Origin: Acidovorax facilis
GTDB taxonomy: Bacteria; Pseudomonadota; Gammaproteobacteria; Burkholderiales; Burkholderiaceae_C
Direction: 5' to 3'
Assembly: GCF_023913775.1 (NCBI RefSeq)
Contig: NZ_JAMXAX010000049.1
Coordinates: 1-36,584, forward strand
Length of the DNA stretch: 36,584 nucleotides
Under the pieces are notes generated by a model. The model made no database searches and was not told the DNA's origin. It worked only from the letters and a program-made list of their open reading frames with translations. Shown in pieces: positions 32,813-36,584 of the stretch (position 1 is the first letter of the stretch; each line of letters starts with the position of its first letter). Both the position numbers and the translations under genes were made by a program.

Positions 32813-35245
32813 ATGCTGAACCTCGCTGAATACCGCAGGCGCCCCGCGCTGCTGGCCGACTGGCTGCCCTGGGCCGGCCTGGTCGCGCCTGGGGTTGTGC
32901 TCAACAAGGATGGCTCCTTCCAGCGCACGGCACGTTTCCGGGGGCCGGACCTGGACAGTGCGACACCGGGTGAGCTCATTGCGACCTCGGCGCGGCTGAA
33001 CAACGCGCTCAAGCGCCTGGGTTCGGGCTGGGCGCTGTTCGTCGAGGCTGAGCGGCACGAGGCGGCGGGCTACCCACGGTCCCGTTTCCCGGAGCCGCTG
33101 TCCTGGCTGGTGGACGAGGAGCGGCGCGCCGCCTTCGAGGAGGCGGGGAGCCATTTCGAGAGCGGGTACCACCTGACGCTGCTGTACCTGCCGCCCGAGG
33201 AGGCGCGCTCGCGCGCGGGCAACCTGCTCTACGAGCACCGCAAGGCCGAGGGCGTGGACTGGCACGAACGGCTGGGGGCCTTCGTGGCCGAGTCGGAGCG
33301 CTTCCTGGACCTGCTCGATGGCGTGGTGCCGGAGCTGGGCTGGCTCCCTGATGGCCAGACGCTGACCTACCTGCATGGCACGGTGTCCACGCACTCCCAG
33401 GCAGTGGCGGTGCCTGAGGTACCCATGCACTTGGACGCACTGCTGGCTGATGAGCCGCTGGTGGGCGGTCTCGCGCCCATGCTGGGGAACCGGCACCTGC
33501 GCGTGCTCACGGTGCGGGGTTTTCCGACGTCGACCTGGCCGGGGATCCTGGACGATCTCAATCGACTGGGCTTTGGCTACCGCTGGTGCACGCGTTTTCT
33601 CTGCCTGGACAAGGCCGAGGCGGAGAAGGAACTGGTCCGCCTGCGCCGCCAGTGGTTTGCCAAGCGCAAGAACATCGTGGCGCTGCTGCGCGAGACTGTG
33701 TTCCAGCAGGAGAGCCCGCTGGTGGATTCGGATGCCGCCAACAAGGCGCATGACGCCGATGCGGCGCTGCAGGCGCTGGGCGGTGACCAGGTGGCGTTTG
33801 GCTATGTGACGGCCACGGTCGTGGTGTTCGATGCGGATGCCACGGCCGCCGACGAGAAGCTGCGGGCCGTGGAGCGGACCATCCAGGGGCGGGGCTTTGT
33901 GACCATCCCGGAGACCCTGAACGCGGTCGAGGCCTGGCTGTCCTCCCTCCCGGGCCATGTGTATGCCAACGTGCGCCAGCCCATTGTCTCGACGCTGAAC
34001 CTCGCGCACCTGATGCCGGTGTCGGCCGTCTGGGCGGGACAGGAGCGTAATGCGCACCTCGATGGCCCGCCGCTGGTCGTGACGCGCACCGACGGCGCGA
34101 CGCCGTTCCGGCTGGTCACGCACATCGGCGACGTGGGCCACACGCTGGTGGTTGGCCCCACGGGCATGGGCAAGTCGGTGCTGCTGGCCACCCTGGCGCT
34201 GCAGTTCCGGCGCTACCCGGGCGGGCGCGTCCTGGCCTTCGACATGGGACGCCCGATGCGGGCCACGGTGCTGGGGTTGGGCGGCGAGCACTACGACCTC
34301 GGGCCTGACGGGCGGATCGCATTCCAGCCGCTGGCGCGTATCGACCAGGATGGCTACCGCGCCTGGGCGGCGGAGTGGGTCGAGGGGCGCCTTGCGCACG
34401 AGGGCGTGACTGTGGGGCCGGCCGAGCGCGACGCCGTGTGGTCGGCCCTGGCCAGCCTCGCCAGCGCCCCGTTGGAGCAGCGCACCCTCACGGGCCTGTC
34501 GGTGCTGCTGCAGTCGAACGCCTTGCGCCAGGCGCTGCAGCCCTATGTGCTGGGCGGTGCGCATGGGCGCCTGCTCGATGCGGATGTGGATCGGCTTGGG
34601 TCTTCGCCCGTGCAGTGCTTCGAGATGGAGGAGCTGATGCCCAGCCGCGCGGCCACGCTGGCCGTGCTGTCCTACCTGTTTGCGCGCTTCGAGGAGCGCT
34701 TCGACGGTGCGCCCACGCTGCTGATCCTCGACGAGGCCTGGCTGTTCCTGGACGACCCGGTGTTCGCGGCGCGCATACGCCAGTGGCTCAAGACGCTGCG
34801 CAAGAAGAACGTGTCGGTGGTCTTCGCCACGCAGTCGCTCGCCGACATCCGCGATTCCAGCATCGCGCCGGCCATCGTGGAGAGCTGTGCGAGCCGCATC
34901 TTCCTGCCCAACCCGCAGGCCTTCGAGCCGCAGATCCGCGCGGTCTACGAGGGCTTCGGGCTCAACGGGCGGCAGATCGAGATCGTGGCCCAGGCAACGC
35001 CCAAGCGCGACTACTACTACCAGTCGCGGCTGGGCAACCGGGTTTTCGACCTGGGGCTGGGGCCTGTGGCGCTGGCCTTCGCGGGGGCGTCCTCGCCCGA
35101 GGATCAACGCGCAATGGACCGGATCCAGGAGTCCCTCGTTGATTCTGGCACGCCGTCCGGCTTCGCGGCCGGCTGGCTGCGCCACCGGGGCCTGGACTGG
35201 GCCGCCGAACTCATTCCCACGTTTCCACCGTTTCCAACCACCTGA
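32813..35245 (+). CDS. trbE: TrbE, VirB4-type secretion ATPase
   Basis: An 810-residue ATPase, the largest energy component of the mating channel. The N-terminal half (to about 420) is the CagE/TrbE region; Walker A GPTGMGKS is at 448-455 and Walker B LILDEAWLF at about 637-645, followed by the conserved FATQSLADI. Length agrees with RP4 TrbE-type proteins. The start at 32813 is chosen for GGGAGGGCAGG upstream and the usual MLNLAEYR opening; the frame stays open back to 32459 through trbC-trbD but without conserved content. trbJ begins 12 bases after the stop. Confidence 0.93.
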   Translation: MLNLAEYRRRPALLADWLPWAGLVAPGVVLNKDGSFQRTARFRGPDLDSATPGELIATSARLNNALKRLGSGWALFVEAERHEAAGYPRSRFPEPLSWLVDEERRAAFEEAGSHFESGYHLTLLYLPPEEARSRAGNLLYEHRKAEGVDWHERLGAFVAESERFLDLLDGVVPELGWLPDGQTLTYLHGTVSTHSQAVAVPEVPMHLDALLADEPLVGGLAPMLGNRHLRVLTVRGFPTSTWPGILDDLNRLGFGYRWCTRFLCLDKAEAEKELVRLRRQWFAKRKNIVALLRETVFQQESPLVDSDAANKAHDADAALQALGGDQVAFGYVTATVVVFDADATAADEKLRAVERTIQGRGFVTIPETLNAVEAWLSSLPGHVYANVRQPIVSTLNLAHLMPVSAVWAGQERNAHLDGPPLVVTRTDGATPFRLVTHIGDVGHTLVVGPTGMGKSVLLATLALQFRRYPGGRVLAFDMGRPMRATVLGLGGEHYDLGPDGRIAFQPLARIDQDGYRAWAAEWVEGRLAHEGVTVGPAERDAVWSALASLASAPLEQRTLTGLSVLLQSNALRQALQPYVLGGAHGRLLDADVDRLGSSPVQCFEMEELMPSRAATLAVLSYLFARFEERFDGAPTLLILDEAWLFLDDPVFAARIRQWLKTLRKKNVSVVFATQSLADIRDSSIAPAIVESCASRIFLPNPQAFEPQIRAVYEGFGLNGRQIEIVAQATPKRDYYYQSRLGNRVFDLGLGPVALAFAGASSPEDQRAMDRIQESLVDSGTPSGFAAGWLRHRGLDWAAELIPTFPPFPTT

Positions 35246-35257
35246 AGGAGTCCTGCC

Positions 35258-36001
35258 ATGCTTTTGAAGTCCCTGTTCCTTCGCCGCAAGGCGGCGCTGG
35301 CGCTTGCCGCGGCGCTCGCCCTCGGCACCGCCATGCCCGCCCAGGCCTTCCTGGGCGGCGGGCGCATCGTTTTTGATCCCTCGAACTACTCGCAGAACGT
35401 GCTCACGGCCGCGCGCACGCTGGAGCAGATCAACAACCAGATCAAGCAGCTGCAGAACCAGGCGCGCAATCTCGCGAGCCTGGATCACAGCGCGCTGGGG
35501 GAGCTGCGTGCGGCGCTGGCGGCGACGAACGAACTCATCCGCCAGGCGCAGGGGCTGGCGTTCGACGTGGCGCACATGGAGTCGGAGTTCCGCCGGCTCT
35601 ATCCGAAGGAGTACGCCGCCACCGTGTCGGGCCGGCAGATGGCGCTGGATGCGCGCGAGCGCTGGCAGCAGTCGCTCGAAGCGCTGCGCACTGCCACCCA
35701 GGTGCAGTCGCAGGCGGTGCGCAACTTCGCGAGCGACGAGCGCACGCTCACGGACCTGGTGAACCGGAGCCAGTCGGCCGTGGGCGCGCTGCAGGCGATG
35801 CAGGCCACGAACCAGCTGCTCGCGCTGCAGTCGCGCCAGGCCATGCAGGCGCAGCAGCTGCAGATCACCCAGGGCCGGGCCGCAGCGCTGGAACAGGCCC
35901 GCCAGGTGGCGGTGCAGGAGCGGGCGCGCGAGGTGCGCCGGCGCTTCCAGGGCGAGGGCACGCCCTACACCCCGGTGGCCGTGGGCTTCTACGGGCAATG
36001 A
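35258..36001 (+). CDS. trbJ: TrbJ, VirB5-like transfer protein
   Basis: A 247-residue secreted protein with a signal peptide (about residues 1-30, cleaved after MPAQA). It has a long coiled-coil middle with many Gln and Ala (EQINNQIKQLQNQARNLASL, then LQAMQATNQLLALQSRQAMQ), as in VirB5/TrbJ pilus-tip proteins. The C-terminus RRRFQGEGTPYTPVAVGFYG is typical. AAGGAG lies upstream of the ATG (35245-35250). A small lipoprotein gene follows 10 bases later. Confidence 0.9.
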   Translation: MLLKSLFLRRKAALALAAALALGTAMPAQAFLGGGRIVFDPSNYSQNVLTAARTLEQINNQIKQLQNQARNLASLDHSALGELRAALAATNELIRQAQGLAFDVAHMESEFRRLYPKEYAATVSGRQMALDARERWQQSLEALRTATQVQSQAVRNFASDERTLTDLVNRSQSAVGALQAMQATNQLLALQSRQAMQAQQLQITQGRAAALEQARQVAVQERAREVRRRFQGEGTPYTPVAVGFYGQ

Positions 36002-36011
36002 GGGGAAGGCC

Positions 36012-36287
36012 ATGAACAAGCTGTTCCTTCTGGGCGTTGTCGCCTTGGTGCTCGCCGGCTGCGGCAAGCCGGTCCCCATCGAATCCGTGGAGTCCCTGGT
36101 CGCCAATCCCGCGCGGCTCAAGGAATTGCGTGCGCAGTGCAAGGCCCACCATGCCAAGGTGGGCGACGCACAGTGCAATGCGGTGGCCGAGGCCACGCGG
36201 CGGCGCTTCATGGGCGGCGGGACGCCATATACGCCGGCCCAGGCTCCCGCGCTCGAGGCATCGGCCGCGCAGGACAAGGCGCCATGA
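36012..36287 (+). CDS. entry-exclusion lipoprotein (EexN/TrbK-like)
   Basis: A 91-residue lipoprotein precursor. The signal peptide ends in the lipobox LAGC (Cys17), so it should be lipid-anchored. The mature part (LKELRAQCKAHHAKVGDAQCNAVAEATRRRFMG) has two cysteines, as in EexN proteins. Such proteins prevent redundant transfer into a cell already carrying the element. The position between trbJ and trbL is the one held by trbK in RP4. It overlaps trbL by 4 bases. Confidence 0.87.
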   Translation: MNKLFLLGVVALVLAGCGKPVPIESVESLVANPARLKELRAQCKAHHAKVGDAQCNAVAEATRRRFMGGGTPYTPAQAPALEASAAQDKAP

Positions 36288-36584
36288 ACGACGTCGCGGT
36301 CATTGACCGCTTTCTGGATGTGTTCTCGCGCTACATCGACTCGGGGTTCGGGCTGCTGGGCGGCGAGGTGCAATTCCTGACGGCCACGCTGGTGGGGATA
36401 GACGTGACGCTGGCGGGGCTGTACTGGGCCATGAGCCATGCGTCAGGGCAGGGCGAGGACGTGATCGCGCGGCTGGTCAAGAAGGTGCTGTACGTGGGGG
36501 CGTTCGCCTACATCCTGGGCAACTTCAATCAGCTGGCCGGGATCGTGTTCCGGTCCTTCGCCGGGCTGGGGCTCACAGCCTCGG
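36284..36584 (+). CDS. trbL: TrbL, VirB6-like channel protein, 3' partial
   Basis: The first 100 residues of a polytopic inner-membrane protein that continues past the right edge. It starts by ATGA overlap with the lipoprotein gene and opens MNDVAVIDRFLDVFSRYIDSGFGLLGGEV, followed by hydrophobic stretches (VGIDVTLAGLYWAM and VLYVGAFAYILGNF). These are typical of TrbL. trbF, trbG and trbI would be expected next, outside the window. Confidence 0.9.
   Translation, partial: MNDVAVIDRFLDVFSRYIDSGFGLLGGEVQFLTATLVGIDVTLAGLYWAMSHASGQGEDVIARLVKKVLYVGAFAYILGNFNQLAGIVFRSFAGLGLTAS

Noticed and set aside
32390..36439. A 1349-residue open frame on the minus strand across trbD-trbK
   Set aside because: It is the shadow of high-GC trb genes; composition is His/Arg/Gln-rich, no domain is visible and the plus-strand genes are certain.
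1..36584. CRISPR arrays, tRNA or rRNA genes, IS elements
   Set aside because: No regularly spaced repeats, tRNA-like cloverleaf, rRNA sequence or transposase was seen. The group II intron is the only mobile insertion recognised.

Overview
The window is about 36.6 kb of high-GC DNA, apart from a short AT-rich stretch near 16.1 kb. It reads as the interior of an integrative and conjugative element of the Tn4371 family in a betaproteobacterium (Burkholderiales, Comamonadaceae-like). That assignment rests on gene order and protein resemblance read by eye; no database search was run. The element continues past both edges: the first gene lacks its start and trbL lacks its end. Neither integrase nor attachment sites are in view.

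Backbone, left part (1-12193). In order: the 3' part of a beta-class DNA methyltransferase, a DUF736 gene with a terminator, and a complete group II intron on the minus strand inside the leader of a DUF2958 gene. Then an XRE regulator facing a second DUF2958 paralogue, a DUF6499/DUF2285 gene broken by a one-base frameshift, a small HTH protein, RepA, and an overlapping run of parA, a small RHH partner, DUF2840 and the TraF peptidase. The DUF3363 relaxase closes this part. It is a replication/partition and DNA-processing block.

Cargo (about 12194-27449). This is a catabolic island for carboxylating ketones. A secondary-alcohol dehydrogenase should make a ketone from an alcohol. An AcoR/AcxR-type sigma-54 activator follows, then a five-gene carboxylase operon in the order HyuA-like, small zinc-motif subunit, HyuA-like, HyuB-like, small fifth subunit. 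That composition matches acetophenone carboxylase (Apc1-5) rather than three-subunit acetone carboxylase (AcxABC). The fifth gene carries a one-base frameshift in a C run. A ZIP metal transporter and a CobW-type metal GTPase follow at 4-nt overlap or short spacing, and then a BktB-like thiolase. The implied route is secondary alcohol, ketone, beta-keto acid, beta-ketoacyl-CoA, then thiolysis. No CoA ligase or transferase for the third step is present. The alcohol dehydrogenase, the activator and the carboxylase operon each have a -24/-12 promoter with exact GG-N10-GC spacing. Each also has a similar dyad (core TYCGA/ACCGA-N7-TCGR) 78-101 bp upstream, and the carboxylase promoter has a perfect IHF consensus in between.

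Backbone, right part (27476-36584). A LysR regulator (the traR position of Tn4371 elements), the TraG coupling protein, a CopG-like protein and the mating-pair genes trbB, C, D, E, J, an entry-exclusion lipoprotein and the start of trbL. Most are coupled by 4-nt overlaps. So the metabolic island sits between the relaxase and traR-traG, and the whole looks like a transmissible ketone-degradation element.
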